Notes: generated by a model from the letters alone, not told the origin. Counted from the first letter of the stretch, positions 31,540 through 40,307 are shown. The stretch is DNA of 64,000 bases from Aquisphaera giovannonii (GCF_008087625.1 NZ_CP042997.1:4278001-4342000); one strand, 5' to 3'. Numbers and translations are program-made.

Positions 31540-31796
31540 GGCGAGTCCTCCCCGATCGCCCCGGCGACCGCCGGGCGATCGGTTCACCATATCAGGAGCT
31601 CCCCGGCCCGCGATACCGCGGGCGCGGCCACGCTCGGCGATCAGCCCGGCCGCCGCACGCGAGAGGTCGCGGAGCGGGAGGGCGTGGCCGGAATTCCGGT
31701 CCGGATCGAAGGCAAGCCCGTCAGCAGTCGGATTCCGGGGACTCCACGCTCCCGCGGCGTGAGATCGCCTCACGCTCGATACGGGATGCCGAGCGG

Positions 31797-32867
31797 TCAC
31801 GCCGCCCGGCCCGCGGGGGCCGGGTCATACCTCCCCGAGAGCACGTCCAGGATCGTCGGCCCGGGCTTGCCCCAGCGACGGAAGAAGTAGCCGTGGCACG
31901 CGACGGCCTGCTCGCGGTAGGGCGGGTACTTCTGGAGGATCTCGTGGGCCTTCTTGAGGTTGTAGTGCGGCATCAGGCCGAAGACGTGGTGCGTCAGGTG
32001 GTAGTCCTGGCCGTACGGGAAGATGGCCCAGCGGACGATCGGGCTGCAGAAGAAGTTGCGGGAGTGGCGGAACTCGCCGTCGTCCTCCGGGGCGTTGCTG
32101 TGGTGTGCGATCTCGCGGAGCTGCATGAACATCGCATAGAAGGTGACCAGGGGCGAGACCCAGAAGAGGAAGAAGATCGGCCAGGAGCCGGTCAGATGGA
32201 CCGTGGTGAGCACGGGCAGCCAGAACGAGCCCCGCAGGCAGCGGCCGACGCGGAACCGGTACACCCCCTTGGGCTCCTTGAATCCGGCCGTCACATTGGC
32301 GTTCTTCGCCTGGCCCGCCAGGTACTTCCAGAGCGACGGGATCCAGAACGCCCCCAGCACGTACCGATACCAGAAGGTGGCCTTGCTCATCGGGAACGGG
32401 TAGCGGTCCTCGTCGAAGTGCAGGCGGGGTACGTCCGGGTCCTTCGCCGGGTCGTTCAGGAACTGGTGGTGCGCCAGGTGCGTGACCCGGAACCGCTGCG
32501 TCATCCCCATGATCGGGAACATGCAGAGGAGGTCGGACGCCAGCTCGTTCGCCAGCCGGTTGCGGAACAGCGCGTAGTGGCTCCCCTCGTGGCCGAGCCC
32601 CGAGAGCCTGTGCTGGAACGCCGCGACCAGGATCATCCCGAGCACCGCGAGCGGCACGAAGGCCGCCGTCGCCACGTGGCCGGCCGACCATGCCCCATAG
32701 AGCCACCCGCAGGCCGTCAGCGTGGCGGCCAGGCCGAGGTATTCGCCCAGGATGTAGTAGACGTTCGTGACGTTGTCCGCCCGGAGGAGCGGGATGAGCC
32801 GGTGGTGGACCTCGTCCCAGGTCAGGTCCTCGGTCCTCGGCTGCGAGGGCGTGAGCGTGGCCGGCAT
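31797..32867 (-). CDS. Membrane fatty acid desaturase family protein
   Basis: This gene encodes 356 residues of the di-iron membrane desaturase family. Histidine boxes are present as GHEGSH, HLAHH, an AHHSN motif and HLTHH, in the order expected for the eight-histidine iron centre. Hydrophobic pairs (LGLAATLTACGWLYGAWSA, FVPLAVLGMILVAAF, FWLPVLTTVHLTGSWPIFFLFWVSPL) give about four membrane spans. The substrate may be a lipid acyl chain or a carotenoid; the sequence alone does not say. The start is uncertain: ATG 32867 is used, with a GTG at 32891 as the alternative. It is divergent from a small membrane protein gene, with a dyad element in between. Confidence 0.9.
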   Translation of the reverse strand: MPATLTPSQPRTEDLTWDEVHHRLIPLLRADNVTNVYYILGEYLGLAATLTACGWLYGAWSAGHVATAAFVPLAVLGMILVAAFQHRLSGLGHEGSHYALFRNRLANELASDLLCMFPIMGMTQRFRVTHLAHHQFLNDPAKDPDVPRLHFDEDRYPFPMSKATFWYRYVLGAFWIPSLWKYLAGQAKNANVTAGFKEPKGVYRFRVGRCLRGSFWLPVLTTVHLTGSWPIFFLFWVSPLVTFYAMFMQLREIAHHSNAPEDDGEFRHSRNFFCSPIVRWAIFPYGQDYHLTHHVFGLMPHYNLKKAHEILQKYPPYREQAVACHGYFFRRWGKPGPTILDVLSGRYDPAPAGRAA

Positions 32868-32960
32868 GGAGGCTGGTTCCGATGGGGTCACGGGGGCGGA
32901 TCAGGTCATCCGGGCCGGTCCTGAGCGGCATGCGACCGGCGAGCCCCGGATCCTCTTCGC

Positions 32961-32996
32961 GAGTTCTCTATCTTACCACCTGATAGGATAGAGTTC
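32961..32996. promoter_or_regulatory. AT-richer dyad in divergent promoter region
   Basis: CTCTATC (32966-32972) faces GATAGAG (32987-32993), with an inner GATAG at 32982, and GAGTTC occurs at both ends (32961-32966 and 32991-32996). The element sits between the divergent desaturase and membrane-protein starts. It could be an operator or overlapping promoters; no binding protein can be named. Confidence 0.4.
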
Positions 32997-33039
32997 AGGG
33001 CAAATGCGGGGATTGCGTTGCCGCGGGAGGGTTCCGTTC

Positions 33040-33711
33040 ATGGCGAGCGTCCTTGAGGGGCAGATGGTCGAGATTGAGGACATGCCGCAGGAGTTCATCG
33101 ACGAGGGCGGGGGCAGGTCGTCCGTCGCGCATCTCGACCTCCATCGCTGGCGGGCGACGATGATCGGCGAGCTGAACGCCTCGCCGGTCCGTCCGCGGCT
33201 CCCGCTCGCGCTCGCCGGGTTGGGGTGCATCCATCTGCTGGCGTTCCTGCTCTGCCAGGCCTGCTATTTCCCCGACGGCAGGGCCGACCTGCGGCATCCT
33301 CTCCTCTGGTTCCTGGAGCTGGTGGGCGTGCTCGCCTTCTTCACCGGGGTGCTGGGGCCGGGCTGGATGCGCTCAACGCTCGCCATGAACCTCGTCGTCA
33401 AGTTCTGGACGACGTTCCTCATCCTCTCGTTCAGCGCGGTGACGCTGAACTCGTTCACCGGCTTCGAGCTCGCCTGGTACAAGCCCATCTGGGGGACGCT
33501 GAGCACCTTCCTGCTCGCGTCCATGGCGTGGCTCTTCACGCCCTGGTTCTTCGTGCCCGCGGTGCAGATGTGGCTGACCGGGCTCCTGATCGTGAACCTG
33601 CCGGACTACGCGTTCCTGATCTACGGCGTCTCGTGGTGGATCGCCCTGGTGGGAATCGCCATCCGGATGCGGCAATCGGATTTGCGCAGGGGCATCCCGG
33701 GTCCGGATTGA
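33040..33711 (+). CDS. Hypothetical membrane protein
   Basis: This gene encodes 223 residues. A cytoplasmic-looking N-terminus of about 60 residues (acidic EDMPQEFIDEGG, then RWRATMIGELNASPVRPR) precedes about five hydrophobic segments, including LALAGLGCIHLLAFLLCQAC, LLWFLELVGVLAFFTGVLG, KFWTTFLILSFSAVTLNSF, TFLLASMAWLFTPWFFV and IYGVSWWIALVGIAI. The family is not recognised. ATG 33040 follows GGGAGGG at a distance of nine bases. It is divergent from the desaturase gene. Confidence 0.75.
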   Translation: MASVLEGQMVEIEDMPQEFIDEGGGRSSVAHLDLHRWRATMIGELNASPVRPRLPLALAGLGCIHLLAFLLCQACYFPDGRADLRHPLLWFLELVGVLAFFTGVLGPGWMRSTLAMNLVVKFWTTFLILSFSAVTLNSFTGFELAWYKPIWGTLSTFLLASMAWLFTPWFFVPAVQMWLTGLLIVNLPDYAFLIYGVSWWIALVGIAIRMRQSDLRRGIPGPD

Positions 33712-33780
33712 TCCCCGTGGGGGCCGGCCCCCGCGTGAATCCTGTCTCCTCGACCTCTCTCATCTCCGGGTCGCCTTCTC

Positions 33781-33806
33781 CGTGCCCTCCGTGCCTCCGT
33801 GGTGAA
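33781..33806. repeat. CACGGA-type intergenic repeat unit
   Basis: Read on the minus strand this contains three CACGG units spaced 8-9 bases apart (CACGGAGG, CACGGAGGG, CACGG), preceded by TTCAC. It lies in the 109-bp gap between two convergent genes and matches in design the inverted repeat arms at 41344 and 41499. Its function is unknown. Confidence 0.55.
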
Positions 33807-33820
33807 TCCTCCCGCCGCCT

Positions 33821-35533
33821 TCACGCCGGCTGGAGGTCGGCCTCGGAGGCGGCCAGGGCGGCGGCCTGGTCGGTCCACCACTGCTCGGCGTGGGGATCGT
33901 CCCAGTCGCCGGCGCAGGTGCAGCCGGCCAGGGCAGCGGACAGGGCGCGGGCGTCCGGGTAGCGGTCGTCCGGCTTCTTCTCCAGGCACTTCAGGATCAC
34001 GGCCTCGAGGTCCGGCGGGATCTCGGGGCGGAGCTTCGAGGGGGGCGTGACCGGGTCGCGGGCGTGGGCGATCATCAGCTCCGTCGGGGTCGCCCCCTCG
34101 AAGGGGGGCCGGCCGGTGAGCATGAAGTAGAGGATCGCGCCCAGGGCGTAGATGTCGGACCGGCCGTCCAGGTCGGCGGCCATGGCCTGCTCCGGCGACA
34201 TGTACTGGGGCGTGCCGCTTACGGTGTAGTCGGCGGTCAGGCGGACGGAGTCGGATTGGGCGGTCAGCTTGACCAGGCCGAAGTCGAGCACCTTGGCGAC
34301 GTCGCACTTGCCGCCGAGGATCGCCACGAGGACGTTCGCCGGCTTCAGGTCGCGGTGGATCACGCCCATGCGGTGGGCCTCGGAGAGGGCCCCGCAGACC
34401 TGCCGCATCAGGAAGACGGCCCGGCCGGGAGGCAGCGGGCCGAACTGGTGGACCAGGTCGGAGACGCTCAGCCCGGGGAGGTATTCCATGACGTAGTAAA
34501 ACGTCCCGTCGTCGGCGTGGCCGTAGTCGAAGATCTCGATCGTGTTCGGGTGCGAGAGCGTGGCCGCCGTCTGGACCTCGCGCTCGAACCGCGCGAGGGC
34601 GATCGGGTTGCTGTTGACGTCGGGCTTGATCAGCTTCAGGGCGCAGGGCCGCTTCAGGAGCTGGTGCTCGGCGAGGTAGACCTCGCCCATGCCCCCCTCG
34701 CCGAGCTTCTCGCCCAGGCGATACTGGCCCAGCTTCTTCGCCTTGTGGAGGTCGCGCCGGAGGTGGTTGAGGATGTGCGACGTGTAGATCGCCAGCGCCG
34801 CGCTGAGGATGACGAAGAGCATGTTGCCGATGGGTGAGCCGGCGCGGGCGAGCCGGTCCACCATCGCGGGGGCCTCGGCCGACTTCCATTGCAGGGCGGC
34901 CAGGACCAGGAACGGGCCCAGGGCCATCGTCATCACCACCCGCGCCGTCGTCCGCGGGTCGTTGGGGATGAATACGGAGTAGAGCATCGTCAGCACGAGC
35001 AGGTTGATGATGCCGTTCTTCTCCACCGCCACGAGGCGCGGGAGGTCCCCCTCGTCGATGAGCGTCGAACCGACGGAGTACTGGCTGAACATCATCAGGA
35101 GGACCATGCCCCCGAAGAAGCCATACTCCACCAGGCGGAGCTGACGGTAGCCGAGCTCGGCCCCGCCGGAGAGCAGCAGGAGGACCGAGGTGCAGAGGAT
35201 GAGCCGCAGGCCCAGGGTCAGGACCGCGCTGTGCTGCACGGAGCTCGGCTCGAAGAGCCCGAGGAGGAAGAAGACGCCGTAGCCGAGCGCCAGGAAGATG
35301 GCCGTCGCCTTCAGCCGGCTGCGCAGGAGCTCACCGGTCTCGGTCGTGATGCTCGGGAGCGATTCCCTGGCCAGGCCCATGTGGAACGACTGCGACGGCG
35401 GCGAGGCCGGCGCGAGCGGGCCCCCCCAGGTCGATGCCGCCAGTTGGACCGTCGGCTCCAGGAGGATCTCCCCGTCGTCGCCCTCGTCGGCCTGCAAGGC
35501 CCCCGGAGAGTGGGGATCAGGGGTGCTGGACAT
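33821..35533 (-). CDS. Ser/Thr protein kinase with N-terminal six-helix membrane domain
   Basis: This gene encodes 570 residues. After about 70 polar residues come six hydrophobic segments between about 75 and 255 (for example ATAIFLALGYGVFFLLGLF, LILCTSVLLLLSGG, VVMTMALGPFLVLAALQ and NMLFVILSAALAIYTSHIL). A short basic helix then leads into a complete Hanks-type kinase: GEGGMGEVY (about 275), [15 protein letters not shown] (about 392), LDFGLVK (about 416) and SGTPQYMSPEQA. In most bacterial kinases the membrane helix follows the kinase, so this order is less common. The membrane part may sense a signal in the bilayer. Putative membrane neighbours lie upstream on the same strand. Confidence 0.93.
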   Translation of the reverse strand: MSSTPDPHSPGALQADEGDDGEILLEPTVQLAASTWGGPLAPASPPSQSFHMGLARESLPSITTETGELLRSRLKATAIFLALGYGVFFLLGLFEPSSVQHSAVLTLGLRLILCTSVLLLLSGGAELGYRQLRLVEYGFFGGMVLLMMFSQYSVGSTLIDEGDLPRLVAVEKNGIINLLVLTMLYSVFIPNDPRTTARVVMTMALGPFLVLAALQWKSAEAPAMVDRLARAGSPIGNMLFVILSAALAIYTSHILNHLRRDLHKAKKLGQYRLGEKLGEGGMGEVYLAEHQLLKRPCALKLIKPDVNSNPIALARFEREVQTAATLSHPNTIEIFDYGHADDGTFYYVMEYLPGLSVSDLVHQFGPLPPGRAVFLMRQVCGALSEAHRMGVIHRDLKPANVLVAILGGKCDVAKVLDFGLVKLTAQSDSVRLTADYTVSGTPQYMSPEQAMAADLDGRSDIYALGAILYFMLTGRPPFEGATPTELMIAHARDPVTPPSKLRPEIPPDLEAVILKCLEKKPDDRYPDARALSAALAGCTCAGDWDDPHAEQWWTDQAAALAASEADLQPA

Positions 35534-35604
35534 GGTTAGGCTCTCGAGTCTGGTCGGTCTGTCGTGTCCGGTCGTCGGCGATCATGCGGCCGCGTTCGGC
35601 GAGG

Positions 35605-36615
35605 TCAGGGCGATTTCGGCTTCAGGGCGGAGGCGGCGTCGCGGAGGGCATCCATGCCCTGCTTCTTCAGGGCCGGCAGGTCCTTGAGCTCCTCCTGCAC
35701 CTTCCCGGTCATCGCGCCGAGGCTTCGAGTGGCCTCATCCTGGACGGAGCCCTCGGGCTTCTTGCCCCCCGGCAGCCAGGGCTCGGCGAGGAGGGCGAGG
35801 GCCACCAGGCCGATCGTCGCGATCGGCCCGAGGATCCGCATCACGGGCTTGTGGACCTTGTGCCAATTTTTCGCGACGTACACGAAGGTGAAGGGCGGGA
35901 TGAGGAACAGCACGCCCTGCAAGGGGCCCTGCCGGAACGGGACGACGGCGAGGTTGATCACCCCGGTGACGACCCGGGTGAGATTCAGCAGGATGACGAC
36001 GACCGCCCCGAAGACCAGCAGCGCATGATTCCGCAGCACCAGGCCGAGGATCGCGCACATGACGAAGGGGATCGACAGGAAGTAGGCGCCCTCGTTGAGC
36101 CAGCGGAAGGCCTTCTGGACCGAGCCCATGCCCCGGCGATAGCCGCGGGTGACCGCCCCGGCGGGCTTGCTGCCGGCGGCGGCGGCCTGATAGGCCGGCA
36201 GCGAGGGCATGCTCCGCAGCTTGTACGGCCCGGGGATCGACGGCTCGTCCATCGGCGAAGGCCTCGACCGCAGGCCCCGGAAGTTATCCGCGGAGATCGG
36301 CGCCAGGGCGACCTGGCTGTTGACGGCCTCCAGCCAGTTCAGCGGCCGGCCGCCCGATAGGGACATCCCCGGACGGGGAGCCAGGCCATCCGGAGCGATC
36401 GGCGTGAGCCGCGGCCCGGCCCCGATCCCGCCCACCGAGGCCGCGATGGCCGCGAGCGACGGGTGCTTCGGCCCCGCGGGTGCCTTGGGCCCGGCGGCCC
36501 CCTTCGAGGGGACCTTCATCCGCTCCCCGCACGCCTTGCACCGCCCCGTCCTCCCCGCGAGCCTCTCGTCGAGGTCGAAGGCCGCGCCGCAGGCGGGACA
36601 CGCGAAATGGATCAT
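35605..36615 (-). CDS. Membrane protein with N-terminal zinc ribbon
   Basis: This gene encodes 336 residues. The start MIHFACPACGAAFDLDERLAGRTGRCKACGERMKVP is a zinc-ribbon-like motif with two CxxC pairs, a design often seen at the N-terminus of planctomycete membrane or signalling proteins. A proline- and glycine-rich disordered region fills about residues 40-165. Four to five hydrophobic segments follow, among them AYFLSIPFVMCAILGLVL, ALLVFGAVVVILLNLTRVV and MRILGPIATIGLVALALLA, and the tail is lysine-rich. No known family was recognised. It lies between the kinase and a small membrane protein on the same strand, with gaps of 70 and 44 bp. Confidence 0.8.
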   Translation of the reverse strand: MIHFACPACGAAFDLDERLAGRTGRCKACGERMKVPSKGAAGPKAPAGPKHPSLAAIAASVGGIGAGPRLTPIAPDGLAPRPGMSLSGGRPLNWLEAVNSQVALAPISADNFRGLRSRPSPMDEPSIPGPYKLRSMPSLPAYQAAAAGSKPAGAVTRGYRRGMGSVQKAFRWLNEGAYFLSIPFVMCAILGLVLRNHALLVFGAVVVILLNLTRVVTGVINLAVVPFRQGPLQGVLFLIPPFTFVYVAKNWHKVHKPVMRILGPIATIGLVALALLAEPWLPGGKKPEGSVQDEATRSLGAMTGKVQEELKDLPALKKQGMDALRDAASALKPKSP

Positions 36616-36659
36616 CACCCCGGCCCCCCATCCTCGCTGAAAGTCGCCCCGCCACGATC

Positions 36660-36974
36660 CTAGAACCAGACCACGGCCATCCCGAGCAGGAGCAGGGTCC
36701 AGAAGAGGACGCCCTCGTCGAACCAGGTGATGAGCCTGAAGTACACCAGCGAAATGCCGGCGTTCATCAGGGCCCAGCGCTGCCACTCCGGGAAGGGGAC
36801 CCGACCCGCCGCGACCAGCCAGACCCAGCTCAGGAACGCGGCGCCCCCCGCATAGATCAGCGCGATCAGCAGCCAGCTCTTCTGGAGGTTCTCGAACTTC
36901 ACGATCGCCGTCAGGAGGCCGTAGAAGAAGAAGGCCTTGATCGCCACGTAGTAGACGTCGAAGAAGGACAGCAT
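36660..36974 (-). CDS. Small hypothetical membrane protein
   Basis: This gene encodes 104 residues with three or four hydrophobic stretches (VAIKAFFFYGLLTAIV, WLLIALIYAGGAAFLSWVWLVAA, GVLFWTLLLLGMAVVWF). No family is recognised. GGAGG lies upstream of the ATG at 36974, though spaced rather far. It is the first gene of a probable same-strand group with the zinc-ribbon membrane protein and the membrane kinase. Confidence 0.7.
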   Translation of the reverse strand: MLSFFDVYYVAIKAFFFYGLLTAIVKFENLQKSWLLIALIYAGGAAFLSWVWLVAAGRVPFPEWQRWALMNAGISLVYFRLITWFDEGVLFWTLLLLGMAVVWF

Positions 36975-37606
36975 CGGTGGTCGTCAACCTCCGGGCCTTC
37001 GTCGGCCCTCCTCGGCGAGGCGATCGTTCGCGCTCCCTATGTGACAGGAGCATACGTCCCGGCGGCACGCATGTCCATGGGGACGTGGTTGGATTGGAGC
37101 GACGCCCGGCCGAACCGGGGCCGGTAGCCATGACCGGCGGGGGGCCGGCCCCTGCCCGCGAGAGGGCCGGAGGCGCATCGCCTTCGAGGTGGCGGAGCCG
37201 GCCGAAGTCCGCCGGGCGGGACCGGGCCCCTGCGCGGCCGACGGTATCGCGACCGACGGAGGGTGCCTCCGGCTCAGGCCGGGGCCGCGCACCCGGCGTC
37301 CACGGGCGACGAGAGGACGTCGACGGTCGGGACGTCGGACGGCCGCACGCGCGCCGGCGTCCAGGCCGGCAGGTCGCAGAGGCCGCCGCCCAGGAAGGTG
37401 TGGTGCCAGAGGTGGGTGGCGACCACGCAGGTCAGCGACAGGTCCGTGATGCCCCGACGCGGGGTTACCCGCGGCATCCGCGTCTGCCAGGCCCGCTCGC
37501 GGGGCCATGGCTGGGCAAGTGCGCAGCGCAGGAGGTTGTGGGATCAGCCCGTTGAGGATGGCCGCGCCAGACTCGATCGCGTATCCTTGGTGCGGAGGAG
37601 GTGGTC
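36975..37606. other. Non-coding stretch holding an asnB-tail copy
   Basis: About 630 bp lie between the small membrane protein and hicB. The first 300 bp show nothing recognisable. Positions 37272-37503 are a partial copy of the asnB 3' end. The last 100 bp lead into a strong GGAGGAGG ribosome site for hicB. Confidence 0.6.
37272..37503 (-). repeat. Duplicated 3' end of asnB, copy A (gene fragment)
   Basis: This 232-bp stretch matches 38090-38321 with six mismatches by my reading. It encodes the last 77 or so residues of asnB including the stop codon, still in frame, with Val/Ile, Thr/Met and His/Gln differences and two silent changes. The upstream part of asnB is absent, so it is a gene fragment. 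It forms a direct repeat around the hicBA pair. Confidence 0.93.
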
Positions 37607-37807
37607 ATGCGTCGCTACAAGGTCGTGCTCCATCGCACCGACGAAGGCATCAGCGTTTCCGTCCCGAGCCTGCCCGGTTGCTGGTCCGAAGGCGACACCG
37701 AGGAAGAAGCGCTCGCGAACATCCAGGACGCGATCGAAGATTACCTGATCGCGCTGGATGAGCAGCTACGCGACGCGGAGGTCCGCGAGGTGGAAGTCGC
37801 GGTTTGA
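37607..37807 (+). CDS. hicB: HicB-like antitoxin, type II toxin-antitoxin
   Basis: This gene encodes 66 residues forming the short HicB fold: YKVVLHRTDEGISVSVPSLPGCWSEGDTEEEALANI and a helix IEDYLIAL. The family binds and neutralises HicA. Only the partial RNase-H-like domain is present; the C-terminal DNA-binding segment of longer HicB proteins is absent, as in many small HicB antitoxins. ATG 37607 follows GGAGGAGG by five bases, while a GTG at 37601 would be too close to it. The stop overlaps or nearly overlaps the hicA start. Confidence 0.9.
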   Translation: MRRYKVVLHRTDEGISVSVPSLPGCWSEGDTEEEALANIQDAIEDYLIALDEQLRDAEVREVEVAV

Positions 37808-37809
37808 AC

Positions 37810-38022
37810 GTGGCGAAACTGGCGGGGGTGAATCATCTGGATGCCGTCCGGGTCCTGGAGAAGGCCGGATTCTGGATCATCCGCCAGGGTAAGCACATCG
37901 TCATGACCGACGGCACCCGCCTGCTGACGATACCCAGGCATAACCCCATCAAAGCCTTCACGATGGGGGGGATCGTTCGCGACGCCGGGCTGACCGTGGA
38001 GCAGTTCCGCGGGCTCCTCTGA
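37810..38022 (+). CDS. hicA: HicA-like mRNA interferase toxin
   Basis: This gene encodes 70 residues with the double-stranded RNA-binding-like fold of HicA toxins, which cleave mRNA. Family marks are AVRVLEKAGFWIIRQGKHIVMTDG, containing the catalytic His in GKH, and a C-terminal half with IPRHNPIKAFTMGGIVRDAGLTVEQF. The GTG at 37810 gives the normal start (MAKLAGVNHLDA); a TTG at 37804 overlapping the hicB stop is an alternative. The toxin follows the antitoxin, so the order here is hicB then hicA. The pair lies convergent to asnB, with 69 bp between the ends. Confidence 0.9.
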   Translation: MAKLAGVNHLDAVRVLEKAGFWIIRQGKHIVMTDGTRLLTIPRHNPIKAFTMGGIVRDAGLTVEQFRGLL

Positions 38023-38089
38023 CATGCCCCGGAGACGCGAGCGGGTGCGCAAGGTAGCGGCTCGCATCCCCGGGCGTCAGGAAGACCAA

Positions 38090-38321
38090 GCTCAGGCCGG
38101 GGCCGCGCACCCGGCGTCCACGGGCGACGAGAGGACGTCGACGGTCGGGACGTCGGACGGCCGCACGCGCGCCGGCGTCCAGGCCGGCAGGTCGCAGAGG
38201 CCGCCGCCGAGGAAGGTGTGGTGCCAGAGCTGGGTGGCGACTACGCAGGTCAGCGACAGGTCCATGATGCCCCGACGCGGGGTGATCCGCGGCATCCGCG
38301 TCTGCCAGGCCCGCTCGCGGG
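38090..38321 (-). repeat. Original 3' end of asnB, copy B of the direct repeat
   Basis: This is the matching copy of 37272-37503, here still part of the full asnB gene. The offset between copies is 818 bp, so copy plus hicBA spacer forms an 818-bp unit. Confidence 0.93.
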
Positions 38322-40104
38322 CGACGCCGGCCGGGTCGAAGTAGCCGGTGGCCTCGAGCGCCTCGCGGCTCAGGAGCTGGTCCACCCAGGCCGGGCGGGT
38401 GCGGTCCAGGAACGCCTCGGAGCGGCTCGCCCGGAACATCGTCTTGGGCCGGTTGGCGATCTGCCGCGGGAGCGTCCGCGCTGCGACCTGGCGGAGGATC
38501 CACTTGTCGGTGTACCCGTGCAGCTTGTAGTCCGGCGAGATCGTCGTGCAGAAGTTGATCACGTCGTCGTCGAGCAGCGGGTAGCGGCCCTCGACCGACG
38601 AGTTCATCGCCACGCGGTCCCCCTTGGCGTTGAGGAGGAGGCCGGCGAGCATCACCTTGTAGCCGACGTAGAGCGACTGGTTCAGCGGCGCCCAACGCGT
38701 AAAGCGCGGATGATTGATGCCCATGTCCTCGTACGCGTTGTGGCCGCCGAGCTGCCTCCACATGTCGCCGGAGTAGAGCGCCGACCGCCCGAGCGCCAGG
38801 AGGTCCTGGAGGTCCTGCTGGGCGGTGCGGACGCCCTGCAACGGGAACCGATCCGGCAGCCGGGAGCGGTCGCCGCCCATCAGGGCCAGGACGCTCGCGC
38901 GGATGGCCGAGGGGACGCCGTTGCCGAACTTCTTGCGGAGCCGGTCGCGGATCTTTTGGGTCTTGAACCAGGCGTAGCCGGCGAGGGCCTCGTCGGCCCC
39001 CTCGCCCGTGAGCGTGACCTTGTAACCCTGCCCGTGCACGGCGCCCGCCAGCCGCATCAGGCAGGCGCAGGCGGAGTCCATCACGGGACCCTCGGCGGCC
39101 CGGATCAGCTCGGGGTAGGCGTCGATGATGTCGCGGCGGGTCAGGGTCACCGTCGTGAGCCGAGAGCCGAGCGCCGCTGCCGACTCCGTCGCGTGCGACC
39201 GCTCGTCCGGCCCCGCGCGGTCCAGGCCGATCGTGAACGACGGCACGGCGTACCCGCGCTCGCGGGAGCTGAGGCCGAGGACGACTGTGGAGTCGAGCCC
39301 GCCGCTGATGTAGCTGACGACCGGCACGTCGCCGCGGAGCCGCCGCTCGACGGCGGTCCGCATCAGGTGCTCGAGCTCGTCGATCAGCGGCGTCGGGTCG
39401 TCCAGCCGACGCTCCTCGCCGGCGTCCGGGAAGTCGAGGTCCCAGTACTGCTTCAGCTCCACGCGGCCGTCCCGGATCTCCAGGAAGTGACCCGGCGGGA
39501 TCATCTTGATCCCTTCGAAGAACGTCCGGGAGGTCCCCGCGCAGAAGGTGTTGAAGAACAGGTCGATCCCCTTACGGTCGGCCCGCGCCGGGATCATGCC
39601 GGAGGCGAGGATCGATTTGATCTCGGAGCCCCAGATGAGCCAGCCGTCCACCTCGGCATAGTGCAGCGGGCAGATCCCCACGCGGTCGCGGCCGAGGATC
39701 AAGGACCGGTTCTTCCGGTCCCAGAGCGAGACGGCGAACTGGCCGCGGGTCTTCTCGAACATCCGGCGGCCCATGTCCTCGTAGAGGTGGACCCAGAGCT
39801 CGGTGTCGCAGCGGGTGGAGAGCGTGTGCCCGCGCGTCAGGAGCTCCTTCTGGAGCTCGGGATACTCGAAGATCTCCCCGTTCTGGGCGACCCAGACCGA
39901 GCCGTCCTCGTTGCAGAGCGGCTGCCGTCCGCCCGCCAGGTCCACGATCGAGAGCCGCGTGGCCGCCAGCGCCACTCCCGGCTCGATGTGGAACTGCTCG
40001 TCGTCCGGCCCGCGATGCTCGATCGCGCCGGTCATCGCCAGGAGCCGTGCGGCCGGGAATTCACGCTTCCCTGTCAGATCGATCGCGCCAGCAATTCCGC
40101 ACAT
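38092..40104 (-). CDS. asnB: Asparagine synthase (glutamine-hydrolysing)
   Basis: This is a 670-residue class II amidotransferase of the asparagine synthase family. The N-terminal domain starts with the catalytic Cys directly after Met (MCGIAGAIDLTG) and includes IEHRGPDDE, LAATRLSIVDL and NGEIFEYPEL. The synthetase domain has the ATP-binding SGGLDST and LTGEGADEALAGY. It makes asparagine from aspartate, glutamine and ATP; related enzymes act on other acids, so the exact substrate is inferred. ATG 40104 follows GGGAGAG by about nine bases, and its cysteine must be exposed, which fixes the start. The last 77 codons are duplicated at 37272-37503. Confidence 0.95.
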   Translation of the reverse strand: MCGIAGAIDLTGKREFPAARLLAMTGAIEHRGPDDEQFHIEPGVALAATRLSIVDLAGGRQPLCNEDGSVWVAQNGEIFEYPELQKELLTRGHTLSTRCDTELWVHLYEDMGRRMFEKTRGQFAVSLWDRKNRSLILGRDRVGICPLHYAEVDGWLIWGSEIKSILASGMIPARADRKGIDLFFNTFCAGTSRTFFEGIKMIPPGHFLEIRDGRVELKQYWDLDFPDAGEERRLDDPTPLIDELEHLMRTAVERRLRGDVPVVSYISGGLDSTVVLGLSSRERGYAVPSFTIGLDRAGPDERSHATESAAALGSRLTTVTLTRRDIIDAYPELIRAAEGPVMDSACACLMRLAGAVHGQGYKVTLTGEGADEALAGYAWFKTQKIRDRLRKKFGNGVPSAIRASVLALMGGDRSRLPDRFPLQGVRTAQQDLQDLLALGRSALYSGDMWRQLGGHNAYEDMGINHPRFTRWAPLNQSLYVGYKVMLAGLLLNAKGDRVAMNSSVEGRYPLLDDDVINFCTTISPDYKLHGYTDKWILRQVAARTLPRQIANRPKTMFRASRSEAFLDRTRPAWVDQLLSREALEATGYFDPAGVARERAWQTRMPRITPRRGIMDLSLTCVVATQLWHHTFLGGGLCDLPAWTPARVRPSDVPTVDVLSSPVDAGCAAPA

Positions 40105-40307
40105 GTTACGAGCTCTCCCAGCGCCGCGGTTCCCTTCCCGAGTGCATGCCGGCGGCAACCCTGCCCGCACCCCGGGCCCCTGGACCACACAACTATATCA
40201 TGCGGGTCGAGGGAGCGCCGAACGGCGGAAGATGGGGCGGCTTTGCGGCGCAGGCCGGTCGAGCCTGCGACAAGGGCAGGCAAGGAGGGGCGGCTGATGA
40301 CCTTGGA

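Noticed and set aside
36975-37271. Possible gene between the small membrane protein and the asnB-tail copy
   Set aside because: No frame has a plausible start and composition; treated as intergenic.
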